DNA of 64,000 nt from Oryza sativa Japonica Group (lineage: Eukaryota; Streptophyta; Magnoliopsida; Poales; Poaceae). The stretch is from positions 3,426,501 to 3,490,500 of the forward strand of contig NC_089036.1 of NCBI RefSeq assembly GCF_034140825.1, written 5' to 3'. The notes beneath the pieces are model-generated. The model saw only the letters and a list, made by a program, of their open reading frames with translations. It searched no databases and was not told the DNA's origin. Shown here in pieces: positions 42,740 to 53,666 of the stretch. The number at the start of each line of letters is the position of its first letter. Position 1 is the stretch's first letter. Made by a program: the position numbers and the translations under genes.

Positions 42740-45700
42740 TGGTATCAGATACCTCCGATCTAATCGCTTCCGCTCCACCCTAAACCTTTCTCCTGCCGCC
42801 GCCGGCTCACCCTTACGCCGGCCCTCATGTCGTCTCACGACAACGCCGCTCTCTCCGCGGCGATTACCTCCGTAACCAACGCCGCTACGTCTGCCATCCG
42901 AAAGACGCTCCGTCCTGCCGATGACACAGTCTCTGCGGATGATCGTGCCGCCGCCGAGGCCCTTGCTGACGCCACTTCTGCTGCTGCTGTCAAGGCCGTC
43001 CAGGACGCCATCTCTGCCCTCGTCGTCTCGTCGTCTGCCACGGCAAACACAGCGTCGAGCCCGTCTTCCCCGACCACGGTGACTGTCGACGCATCGGCGC
43101 TTCGCGCCGCCCTCGGTGTTCCTCAACCCGACGCGCCCTCTTCCGCTGGCGCGCCCGTCGACCGCCCCGAACCCGACCTGTCAAGTCTCTTCGCAGCGCT
43201 CGGTGTTCCGCCTCCTCACCAGCATGACGAGCAACCCGCCGGCGCCGCGTCCGGTGGCGCGCCGCTCGTCGACGACACCGTTGATGCACTCCACGCTCAA
43301 GCTGTGTCGGTCCTCAACGTTAAGGCTCTTGTTCCAGTCGTCCTCGACCTCGGCGCGGCGAACTACTCTAAGTGGCGCGGCCTCTTCCTCGTCACGCTCG
43401 GCCAATATGCCCTCTCCGATCACGTTCTCTCCGACGTCGCCTTCCCCGACCAAGCGACACGGGCACGGATGGACTGCGTGGTGCTGGCATGGATTTATGG
43501 CACCATAGCTGCCGATCTCCTGGAGACCGTGCTGCAGCCCGTCGCCACTGCACGCCATGTGTGGCTCTGCCTTGAGCAGATGTTCCTCGGTCACCGAGAA
43601 CAACGCGCCATGCACGTCTCGACGGAATTCCACAACTTCGTGCAAGGTGACCTCAGCGCCAACGACTACTGTCGTCGCCTCAAGGCCATGGCTGACACCC
43701 GCGGCGAGCTCGGCGACCCCGTCACCGACCGGCAACTCGTCCTCGCCATGCTTCAAGGTCTCAACCCTAAGTATGAACACTTGCAAACAATTATTCCCTT
43801 GTAGCGACCGTTTCCGTCGTTCGTCGAGGCCCGCAGCCAGCTCATCCTCGCCGAGATCAACAAAGGTAACAAGGGATCCTCTGCTCCATCTACCGCCCTG
43901 ATCGCCGCCACCGGCGGCAACCGCGGCACCGGCGGCATGAACCCGGCGCATGCCACGGGTTTCGACAACCCAAACCAGACCAGCCAAGGCGGCGGCGGAA
44001 ATAAAGGCGGCGGCGGCGGCAACAATCGAAACCGACGCCCTCGCAACAACTCCGGCGGCAACTCCAACAACTCTAGCGGCGGCGGCGGTGGTTCACAAGC
44101 GTCTCAAGGCGGCCTCCAGATCGTGCAAGCCCAGGGACCAAGCCAGCCACATGCTCCTCAAGGCTGGCCCACACCTCAGCACCCATGGGCCGGCACCATC
44201 CAGATGTGGCCCGGTGGCCCACTTCTGCGCTCCCCTGGCATCCTCGGCCCACGACCTCAGTTCGCAGGAGCGGCACTCGCTGGGCCTTCTGCCGGCCTCC
44301 CGCAACAGGCCTCCAGCGCCCAGCCAGCCAGCTTCTACAACCAGGCCGGCCTTCTTCCGACGCCTTCGCCACAGCAGTCGGCCCAGCCTTCGGCCTGGTA
44401 CGGCGCTACCGGCCCGACGCCTGCTTGGGACCAGCAAACCCTTGCTGGTTTGTTCCAAACAGGAACCCTCACGACGCCCGCCTCCACTGACCGGTACATG
44501 GACACCGGTGCTACTTCACATATGACTTCGGACACCGATATCCTATCCTCTCCCACCTACCCAACTCACTCTACCCCCTCACACATTATTGTTGGAAACG
44601 GTTCCCTCCTGCCCATCACTGCAACCGGCGATGCCTCTTTTTTTTATGCCAACCGAATATTTCTTCTTAATAATGATCTTGTTTCTCCTGGCATTATAAA
44701 GAATCTCATTTCTGTTCATCGGTTTGTCACTGACAACAATCTTTCCATCGAGTTTGACAAGTTTGGTTTCACTGTGAAGGATCTTTCTACCAGGACCGTG
44801 GTCGCCAGGTGCAATAGTTTCGGTGACCTTTACTCCTTTCCGGCGAACTTCTTCAACACCATGGCCAGCTCCTTTGCCGCCAGCACCACCACACTTTGGC
44901 ATCGTCGGCTTGGACACCTCGGTCACGAGGCTCTTGCTCGCTTGGCCCACTCCTCGGTCATTCCTTCACCCAAAGGCGGCTCCTCCACCATATGTCATGC
45001 TTGTCAGCTTGGTCGTCACATTCGTTTACCCTTTACTACATTGTTTTCTAGGGCTAAGGGAAACTTTGAGTTAATCCATTGTGATCTGTGGACCTCTCCT
45101 GTTCCCAGTGTGTCGGGTTTTAAATATTACCTAGTCATTCTTGATGATTGCTCTCACTATGTTTGGACGTTTCCTCTACGTTTGAAATCCGACACTTTTA
45201 CCACACTTTCTCATTTTTTTGCCTATGTCAGGACTCAGTTTTCCACACCGATTCGCAGCATTCAATGTGACAATGGCCGTGAGTTCGACAACTCCGCCGC
45301 CCGTACCTTCTTCCTCACTAACGGCGTCACCATGCGCATGTCCTGCCCCCACACCTCTCCCCAAAATGGTAAAGCCGAGCGCACTCTCCGTTCCCTCAAC
45401 AACATTGTACGCTCGCTTCTCTTTCAAGCCAACCTCCCTGGCTCCTTTTGGGTCGAGGCCCTCTACACCGCTACCTATCTCATGAACCGCCACCCCACTA
45501 AAACTCTCCAACGCCACACTCCCTACTTTGCCCTCCATGGTGTCCACCCGTCTTACACACATCTTCGGGTTTTCGGTTGCCGTTGTTATCCTAACCTATC
45601 CGCCACCACACCCAACAAACTACCCCCCCCCCCGCTCCACCATGTGTATCTTTCTTGGATACCCCAGCGATCACAAGGGATACCGGTGTTTTGATCCCAT

Positions 45701-47870
45701 TACTAACAGGGTTATTATTTCTCGGTATGTCGTGTTTGATGAGAACACGTTCCCCTTTGCTGAGAACTCTACTGTTGACACATGTACTACTGATCTCTTC
45801 TTCTTGGATGATTTTACTGCTCCAGTACAGGCGCCGATCGGCTCCGGCAGGCCCAGTGGCGCGCGGCCTGGGCCCTCTCCCTCCACTCGGCTGCTTGGTG
45901 GGCCCTCCACTACACCGCCTGGACCACCGCCTGCTCTGCCCACTAGCCCACGGCCTGCGAACTCTCCGGCTGTCTCTGGGCCACCCTCTACTCCAACACC
46001 GACAAGGTTGGCCTAGCACACGGCGCTCCAGGACTTCCCCAGCACCTCGGCCACCTCGGTCGACCTCATCGATGCTGGGCCGCGCGCTCCCCCAAGCACG
46101 GCCACGTCGCCCCATGACGGATCTTCTAGCGCTTCATCACCGTTTCTACCGCCGCTCATGATTCCGACCCGCGCAAGGAGTGCGCGCGTTCCTCTTCCAC
46201 GCCCGCTCATCACCGGCTTCGGCAAGTCTCCGGTTGACAACGACCACGGCATGACCACCAGAGGCAAGGCTGGTGTACCGGTACCCACTACACGTATGAA
46301 CCTTCAAGCCGCTACCCTGTCTCCGATCCCGCGCACCTACCGTGCCGCGCTCGCTGACACCAACTGGCGAGACGCCATGCAAGAGGAGTACTCGGCGTTG
46401 ATGGCCAACCGCACTTGGGATCTTGTCCCTCCTCCACCAGGCGCCAACATTGTCACCGGCAAGTGGATTTTTCGACATAAGTTCCACGCCGATGGCAGTC
46501 TGGACCGCTACAAGGCTCGCTGGGTACTTCGCGGTTTCTCGCAACGCCCCGGCATTGACTTCGACGAGACCTTCAGCCCCGTCGTCAAGCCGGCCACAGT
46601 TCGCACCGTCCTCAATCTCGCCGTCTCCCGCGGCTGGCCCATTCATCAGCTTGATGTGAAGAATGCCTTCTTGCATGGTACCCTGGCCGAGGCAGTTTAC
46701 TGCATCCAGCCATCTGGTTTCGTCAACACTGCCCACCCCAACTCCGTCTGCCGCCTCAACAAGTCCCTCTATGGTCTCAAGCAAGCGCCACGGGCTTGGT
46801 ACAATCGCTTTGCTACCTTCTTGCAATCCATTGGTTTCATTGAGGCCAAGTCGGCCACGTCTCTCTTCATCTATAGACGTGACAGCGATGTGATATATCT
46901 TCTGCTTTATGTCGACGACATTGTTCTTACTGCCTCGTCCACCTCGCTCCGGCGCTAGACCATCTCATCTATGCAGACAGAGTTCTCCATGAAGGATCTT
47001 GGCGAGCTTCATCACTTTCTCGGTGTTTCAGTCTCTCGTCAGTCCTCAGGGTTGTTTCTCTCACAGCGGCAGTATTGCTTGGAGATCTTGGAGCGCGCTG
47101 GCATGACAGATTGCAAGCCCTGCAACACCCCTGTTGATACTACCTCCAAGCTATCCTCCACAGATGGTTCCCCAGTTGCAGATCCCAAAGACTACCGCAG
47201 CCTTGCGGGTGCATTGCAGTATCTGACCTTCACTCGCCCTAACATACAGTATGTTGTTCAGTAGATCTGTCTACACATGCATGACCCTCGCGAGACTCAT
47301 CTCACCGCTCTCAAGAGGATCTTACGCTATGTTCGCGACACTACAGATCTTGGACTACACATCCGCCAGTCTTCTTCTCATGACTTGGTGGCCTATTCTG
47401 ATGTGGACTGGGCTGGCTGTCCAGACACACGCAAGTCCACCTCGGGCTACGCTGTGTTCTTGGGAGACAACCTAGTCTCCTAGTCCTCCAAGCGTCAGAA
47501 CACTGTCTCTCGTTCCAGTGCTGAGGCTGAGTACCGAGCTGTTGCAAATGCCGTCGCTGAGACCTGTTGGCTGCGCCAACTCTTGACCGAGCTGCATGCC
47601 CCGCCAGTCCGAGATACTCTTGTGTATTGCGACAATGTCAGTGCAGTGTATCTCTCAACTAATCCAGTGCAGCATCAACGCACGAAACATGTTGAGATTG
47701 ATTTACATTTTGTGCGCGAGAAGGTCGCCATTGGATCTGTGCGAGTTCTACATGTGCCAACCACATCCCAATACGCCGACATCTTCACCAAGGGGTTGCC
47801 AACTCCTGTGTTCACGGAGTTCCGGTCCAGCCTGAACGTTCGCTCTAACAACGTTCCGGCTGCGGGGAGG

Positions 47871-48047
47871 TGTTAGCGATATTATCGCTTGCGGTGTTTA
47901 TGTCTTTCTGTTTCATCCGATCTCTCGTCCTAATCCTCCCGATTCTATTGCTATAAGTCGGTTGAGTGGTTAAGGTATGGATGAGGTCTATATGTATACA
48001 TGTTCCGTGATTAATGAAATCATCGCGTTGAGCTAATCTCGCTTTCA
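47871..48047 (+). repeat. 3' LTR of the second Copia element, next to the PPR gene
   Basis: 177 bp, about 97% identical to the 5' LTR. It points toward the PPR gene and ends 73 bp before its start codon. Confidence 0.95.
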
Positions 48048-48120
48048 AAAGCGGTCTACCAGATTACGCCTTCGCTTTTGAAATACGTATTTGCGGACGA
48101 GATGAGCGTTTGCAATTTCC

Positions 48121-49551
48121 ATGGCGCCGCCGCCGTCGCCGCCGCACGCCGCGGCGCTTCCGGCGTGGGCGGCGGAGAACGCGCTCTTCCGCCGCCACCG
48201 CCGCCTCCGCCCGCTCCTCCTCCCCGCCGCTTCCCTCCGCGCCTTCGCTCCTCTTCTCTCCCACTGCATCGTCTCCGGCCTCGCGCGCAACCCCTTCGTC
48301 GCCTCGCGCCTCCTCGTCGCCTCCTCGCGCCTCTCCCTCCGGTTCTCCCTCCTGCTCCTCTCCCACCTCCCCGCCTCCTCCCTCTCGCCCTTCTCCTTCA
48401 ACTCCCTCATCCGCGCCTCGCCTCCCCGTCTCGCCCTCCAGCTGTTCGACCAAATGCGCCACCGAGGCGTTACCACGGATCGTTACACGCTCCCGTTCTT
48501 GATCCATGCCTGTTCTTCCGGTGATCGTCCTCTCTGCGAATCCCTGCACGGGCAAAGCCTCCGCCTTGGTTACAGTTCCGTGCTCTTCACGCAGACGGCG
48601 CTGATGAACGCCTACTTTGCTTGCCGGTTTGAGGTTGCCGCTCGCAGGGTGTTTGATGAAATGCAGGCGAAGGATGTGGTTGCATGGACGGGCATGGTGT
48701 CGGGATACGTGGACTCTGGGATGTTCCTTCGAGGTGTCGAGGTATTTCAGGAGATGAGAAGCTGCGAGGAGGCTGTTAGGCCTAATGTGGCAACGGTTGT
48801 GTCGGTTGCTTCTGCGTGTGCTGGACTGGGCTCCCTGGAGTATGCCAAAGGGTTGCATGCATATGTGGAGAAGGTGGGGTTGGAAGGAGAGTTGATTGTG
48901 AAGAATTCGTTGATCGATATGTATGGAAAGTGTGGCAGCATTGAGTTAGCTCGTGGCTTGTTTGGTTTGATGCCTCAGAAGGACCTGCATTCATGGACGG
49001 CCATGATTTCAGGGTTGGCTTCTCATGGCCATGGCAAAGAGGCAGTTGCTTTATTCTTTAGCATGAAAGAGGCGGGAGTATTGCCAGATTCGACTACCTT
49101 TGTTGTGGTTCTTTCTGCCTGTAGCCATGCTGGATTGGTGGATGAGGGAATATCTATCTTCAATTCCATGGAGAATGAGTACAAGGTCACCCCTGATATC
49201 AAGCATTACGGTTGCATGGTAGATCTTTTCAGCAGGGCAGGGCTTATTGCACGTGGTTATCAGTTTATTGAAAGCATGCCTTTTGAGCCAAACTTGGCAA
49301 TTCTCGGGGCATTATTGAGTGCTTGCAGTATCAACAATGAATTGGATATTGGGGAACTAGTGATCAAGAGGATTGAGTCTGTTCGCTCAGATAAAGGAGG
49401 TGCTGGTGTGCTTCTGTCCAACATTTATGCTAACCAAAACCTGTGGCATGAAGTTGATTCTCTTAGAAGGAAGATAAGAGATGACACTATTTGCAGAAAG
49501 CCACCTGGCCAGAGTGTGATTACATCAGATGTTTCTTTCATGGCTTCTTGA
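48121..49551 (+). CDS. PLS-class pentatricopeptide repeat protein with E-type C-terminus
   Basis: 476 residues, single exon. The N-terminus (about 1-80) is rich in Ala, Arg, Leu and Ser and nearly free of acidic residues, as expected of a plastid or mitochondrial targeting region. PPR motifs follow from about residue 90, including FNSLIRASPPRLALQLFDQM, LMNAYFACRFEVAARRVFDE, VVAWTGMVSGYVDSGMFLRG, SLIDMYGKCGSIELARGLFG, SWTAMISGLASHGHGKEAVA and VVLSACSHAGLVDEGISIFN. After about residue 390 comes an E-like domain (LGALLSACSINNELDIGELV, then LLSNIYANQNLWHEV). There is no DYW domain. Such proteins bind organelle RNA and often specify C-to-U editing sites; the target is unknown. The ATG at 48121 is in strong context. 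An upstream ATG at 48102 opens a different overlapping frame. The 3' UTR may contain an intron (GGGCAG|GTAAGG at about 49604). Confidence 0.93.
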   Translation: MAPPPSPPHAAALPAWAAENALFRRHRRLRPLLLPAASLRAFAPLLSHCIVSGLARNPFVASRLLVASSRLSLRFSLLLLSHLPASSLSPFSFNSLIRASPPRLALQLFDQMRHRGVTTDRYTLPFLIHACSSGDRPLCESLHGQSLRLGYSSVLFTQTALMNAYFACRFEVAARRVFDEMQAKDVVAWTGMVSGYVDSGMFLRGVEVFQEMRSCEEAVRPNVATVVSVASACAGLGSLEYAKGLHAYVEKVGLEGELIVKNSLIDMYGKCGSIELARGLFGLMPQKDLHSWTAMISGLASHGHGKEAVALFFSMKEAGVLPDSTTFVVVLSACSHAGLVDEGISIFNSMENEYKVTPDIKHYGCMVDLFSRAGLIARGYQFIESMPFEPNLAILGALLSACSINNELDIGELVIKRIESVRSDKGGAGVLLSNIYANQNLWHEVDSLRRKIRDDTICRKPPGQSVITSDVSFMAS

Positions 49552-50952
49552 GCAGGGTTTCAACACATCCACTCTCAATGTAGCTTCTCTCATTATTGGG
49601 CAGGTAAGGTAACTAGTGATTTTTCTAAAAGTATATATAACCTGGAGCATATTGGATAATTTGTCATCTTCGATTTGTTTCAAGATTCTTATGGTTTGAC
49701 TGTTAAGAGAGAAATGAATGTTAAGTTGCTTAATTAAATACTAGCCCTGTTCTACAAACTTGAATTTGAGTGTAGTGATTGGTTAATTAGTACCTTGATC
49801 CATGTAAGGCACCCTTGTATTGATAAGTAATTAATGTTAACTTTGGAACGGACAGGTTTAATTGCCATAATCTTCTGTACTTCGATAGAGATAACAAGAC
49901 AAAATTCTTCTAACAACTTAGGGAGGAGTTGTCAAGCTTGATATAGGTGTACCTACCTTCCTTGATCATCATCAACAAGCTCTGGTGGTACTTGGTGAAC
50001 CCTAAGATCGTAGCTGCACCGTTTTACATGTTCGATTATTTCATGTGTTTAGTATTGTATTATGCTCCTGAGCTTTTACTTAGCTAGTCTCCCAAGTACT
50101 TCAATATTTTTGGTATTGGTTTGAAAACGCATTTGGTTACCTAGTATCTCCAATCGCTTATCAATTCCCAGTCTATTTTGCTTCAAATGCAGATCCGATA
50201 ACAAAACCTACCTCACTGATCCGCCATTGCCGTCGCTCTTGATTGGCAAACGACACATTTCTGAAGCAGCATGGAAGCACATCAACTTCCCCTTCTGTGT
50301 TGGAAGAACAAGAAATATGCCAGCTTATTCAGTCTCCGTCCAAAAGCTAGTGCATACTAGAGCGCCTCTACTCCCAGGTGATAATGCTTTCTTGCAGAAA
50401 TACTACCATGCATAAATTGTTGACAAATTGCAATGCTGGTGTTTATGCATTCAGCAAAGCGTGTGGGGGCCGGATGATGTCAGTGAAAGCTTATTTGCTC
50501 CTGCAAGACCCACCCACATGCCACTCACGAAAGAAATCAAGGGAGGAATGTCAGCGGCAGAGAGGCGCAGAATCTTACTTTTCACCGGCAAGTAGTTTTG
50601 TTGGTTATTTTGGTCGTCAACACTAATGGCTGGTTTTTGCTTACTAGTATATGATTTGGACTCTTGTTGGTTGATGCCGGATGGATGGTGATTGGGGTAA
50701 AGGAGCAGCTACCCTGGCCCTGCAACTTCCACCATAACAAACATGAGTAGAGGCAGAGCTTCCATGGGTTCTTGGGAGAAGCTTCTCTTGTGCATGCACT
50801 GAACCAACAAGCATATCATATCGGCTTATATATTATTCTCCTGTAACTTTCCAGAATCTTATCTAACCTGGATATCACAACACTGGGCATATATCTCTTT
50901 CTCCATGTTGTGGCAAAGGAATCTGGGGCAAGGAAAAGAAGGGAGCAAGTTG
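49552..50952. other. 3' region of the PPR gene and intergenic sequence
   Basis: Possible 3' UTR exons of the PPR gene lie within the first few hundred bases. Around 50193-50400 a short frame (IGKRHISEAAWKHINFPFCV) looks slightly coding-like but has no domain and no clear splice partners. Nothing else can be supported. Confidence 0.4.
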
Positions 50953-51324
50953 GGGCCTGTTTAGTTCCCAAACAAAATTTTTCACGTCGTCACATCGAAT
51001 GTTTGGATTTTTTACGTTGTCACATTGAATGTTTGTACATATGCATGAAGTATTAAATGCAGAAAAGAAAAACCAATTACACAGTTCATAAGGAAATTGC
51101 GAGACGAATCTTTTAAGTCTAATTGCGTCATGATTTGACAATGTGGTGTTACAGTAAACATTTGCTAATGACAAATTAATTAGGCTTAATAAATTCATCT
51201 CGCAGTTTTCTGGCGGAATCTGTAATTTGTTTTGTTATTAGATTACGTTTAATACTTTAAATGTGTCCGTATGTCTGATGTGATATGTAGGGGTAAATTT
51301 TTTTTTTTACCACTAAACAAGCCC
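50953..51324. mobile_element. MITE of the GGGCCTGTTTAGT-ended type (superfamily uncertain)
   Basis: The left end GGGCCTGTTTAGTTCCC mirrors the complement of CACTAAACAAGCCC at the right. The interior is AT-rich and includes AAATTGCGAGACGAATCTTT and AATTAGGCTTAATAAATTC, motifs seen in an abundant rice MITE family. It is 372 bp. The flanking bases do not give a clean duplication. Confidence 0.7.
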
Positions 51325-52477
51325 GTGGAAAAGCTAGCAAAGGCGCACGCAACGCAAGGCCTCTCTGCTCGGCTTTGCTTCCTCGCGTGGGAGGCTCGGA
51401 TTCGCCTGCCACTTGACCGGCCGGCACCCCACCGAGGTGTGTGTGTACAGGTTGGCTGGGTTCCCTCCCGTGTGCGTGTGGTGGTGCGGCTCTTCGCGTT
51501 GACATAGAGCCTTTATTCTTTTCCCCGCAACCTTTCCTCTTGAAAAAGAAAAGCGCAGGAGATCTTCTAAAAAAAAGTTTTGCCTTATTTAGTGACAGAC
51601 ACGTATCTAGATTTTTTAAAAGAAAATAATGAATTATCATTCGATCTTTGCTACTCAGGGGGAAATCCACGAGAAATAGTTTGCGACACTAAGTGTAGAT
51701 TGCAATACTGATCTGGAGGAAAGAGCTAAAGAGAACCTAAGCAGGCGCGGGCGGGCGACGATTTTATCACCAGGTTGCAGCACACGTCTCAAGACAAAAG
51801 CGTCGGGCATGAGAGAGATGCTGCAGCATGGGGTCAATGCTGCATTTTTTTTTAATAATGATGTGAAGTGTGTAGGGCCCAACAATACAATGTATGTACG
51901 AGCTACAAAGTGAGTTATAGATGAACTGGTATAAATATAATTGGAGCCAACTGACTACTTTATTATTGACCCTGCTCTAAATAGTGATGATCTAACCCCC
52001 TTCCCCCCAAACAAAATTCTTCCTCTCTCTCCTTGCACTCATATTAGATCTGCTATTGTTTGCTACACACATGTAAATTTATTAGTGAAACATTACTCGA
52101 GTGACATATATATAGTAGGGCATGTTTTGTGAGGTCTGAATGAGTGTTTCTATGTTTGTTTTTTCAACTTTTAAATCTCGAATCGTTTATTTAAGAGGGC
52201 AAATGGGTAGTCTTTGTTGCAATGTACACATGCTCAATCAAATAATGCACAATTTGCATGGCATGACATAAAACATAAAACACAGAGAGAGATATGAAGT
52301 GGTCATGCATTTTTAGGGATAAGAGAGTGTGGTTCACATGTCAGTGACAGAGATGAAGTGTGTTGAATTGGTCTGTCAATTTTTAAATTGTGAATCTGAC
52401 TTGAATCTTGAAGAAATATTTCTCCGTGGGGATCAACCAATTTTTACCGATCTCGAAACCAAACAAATCTGAAAAAG
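51325..52477. other. Intergenic, no gene seen
   Basis: Contains a GC-rich patch at about 51330-51500 with open frames lacking domains, and AT-rich sequence beyond. Confidence 0.5.
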
Positions 52478-52479
52478 TA

Positions 52480-52567
52480 CTCTCTTCGTTCTAGAAATAA
52501 ACTCAACCTAAGAGAGATTCATATTTCGTTGTTAGATTTTTTTTTTGTCAGGACGGACGGAAGGGAG
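52480..52567. mobile_element. Short Stowaway-type MITE
   Basis: Ends CTCTCTTCGTTCTAGAAA and the complement of GACGGACGGAAGGGAG, with TA at 52478-52479 and 52568-52569. At 88 bp it is shorter than usual and probably an internally deleted copy. Confidence 0.7.
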
Positions 52568-52689
52568 TATGTTTGATGTGACCTTCTATTCCATCCCAGA
52601 AAAAAACAAATTTGAGCTATGAACCTGGACACACATATGTTAACCTATTGATCCAAACACATGTTTATCGTGGAGTGCCACAGCCTCCC

Positions 52690-53656
52690 TCGCGGCGCAC
52701 GGACGCGGCCTCCTCGTGTCTCGCCGCGACCAACCTGCCCTCTTTTTGGCCTTCAGATCCGTCTCGGATCGCCTCGCCGCTCTCGTTCGTATCTCTCCTC
52801 GCGCGTCTCCTCCTCTTCTTCTCCCCCACGATTTCGTTCGTCTGCCCGGACAGCACCCCGGATCCCTCGCCCCGCGCCGCCTCCTCCTCGTAAGTCTCGC
52901 TCTTCCATTCCCCCCCTCTCCTTTCTCCCTTTCGGATGTTCGCGGAACGCCTCCTCCTTCCATTGATTCTCGACAGAGGACAAGAACCTTCCTTCGTGTC
53001 GGCTTCTTCTTCTTCTTCTTTGCTCTGCTGTTCGTCGTAGCTTCGCTCGTAGCCGGGGGGTTCGTCGGGAGGGATTCTCTGGTAGGTCATAGGTGGGTGC
53101 GAAGGTTTACGCCGCGTGCAGCGTCCGGTTCTTGCCTGCCTTCCTGCGCTTTGGCATCAGATGCGGCAGGAGATGGTCGGTCGGTCACCTGTGAACGCTC
53201 TTCGTTTCGCCATTTCTGATAGATATATTGCGGGGTTCCTTTTCCTTGTGTTTGGTTCTCTAGCTTCTTCTCTCTTCCTGATTGAGGAGGAGAAATGGTG
53301 ATAAGCACCGTTTAGATAAAGATTAGAAACCTGTACTAGTTCCTAAAGTGTCTTCTTTATGGGGATTTGATTTCAATTGATTAGCGGATCATGTATCTAT
53401 CTACCCATGTAATATAATTATTTTTTTTTGTTCATCATGTTTACTACTTGATGCTTATCTAAAAATAATGTTTTTACTTTCCTGATGCTTTAACCACAGC
53501 ATCTTCTTCATTGATTGGAATGGATTCTGCCTCTAGTAATTTGCATTTGCTGTCCTTCATACTGTCAATTTAATGTGATGGCAGTGATTATTACAAGCGC
53601 TACTTTTGCAATTCATTTCTTCTGACGAGTGATTTTTTTTTTTAAATGGTTTCTAG
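52690..53656 (+). other. 5' UTR exon and 5' UTR intron of the OTU gene
   Basis: A GC-rich leader of about 200 bp ends at a donor (CTC|GTAAGT, 52889/52890). The intron runs to the acceptor TTTCTAG at 53656, ten bases before the start codon. A first intron in the leader is common in rice housekeeping genes and often raises expression. The transcription start is not fixed. Confidence 0.55.
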
Positions 53657-53666
53657 CTGAGCTGGA

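Larger units (their letters stand above)
42563..48047 (+). mobile_element. Ty1/Copia LTR retrotransposon between the MADS-box and PPR genes
   Basis: 5,485 bp with 177-bp LTRs (42563-42739 and 47871-48047) and an exact duplication AAAGC at 42558-42562 and 48048-48052. The primer site TGGTATCAGA follows the 5' LTR directly; a purine tract (GCGGGGAGG) precedes the 3' LTR. Parts in Copia order: gag about 42830-43800 and beyond (Gly/Asn-rich end), protease about 44500 (DTGATSHMT), pre-integrase and integrase about 44890-45600, reverse transcriptase about 46330-46960, RNase H about 47330-47800. The LTRs differ at five positions by eye, about 3%, suggesting roughly one million years. The coding part is broken in about six places. 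It is unrelated in LTR sequence to the Copia copy at 16-22 kb. Confidence 0.93.

Noticed and set aside
50193-50420. Possible exon IGKRHISEAAWKHINFPFCV
   Set aside because: No domain, no clear splice partners, and single-frame support only.
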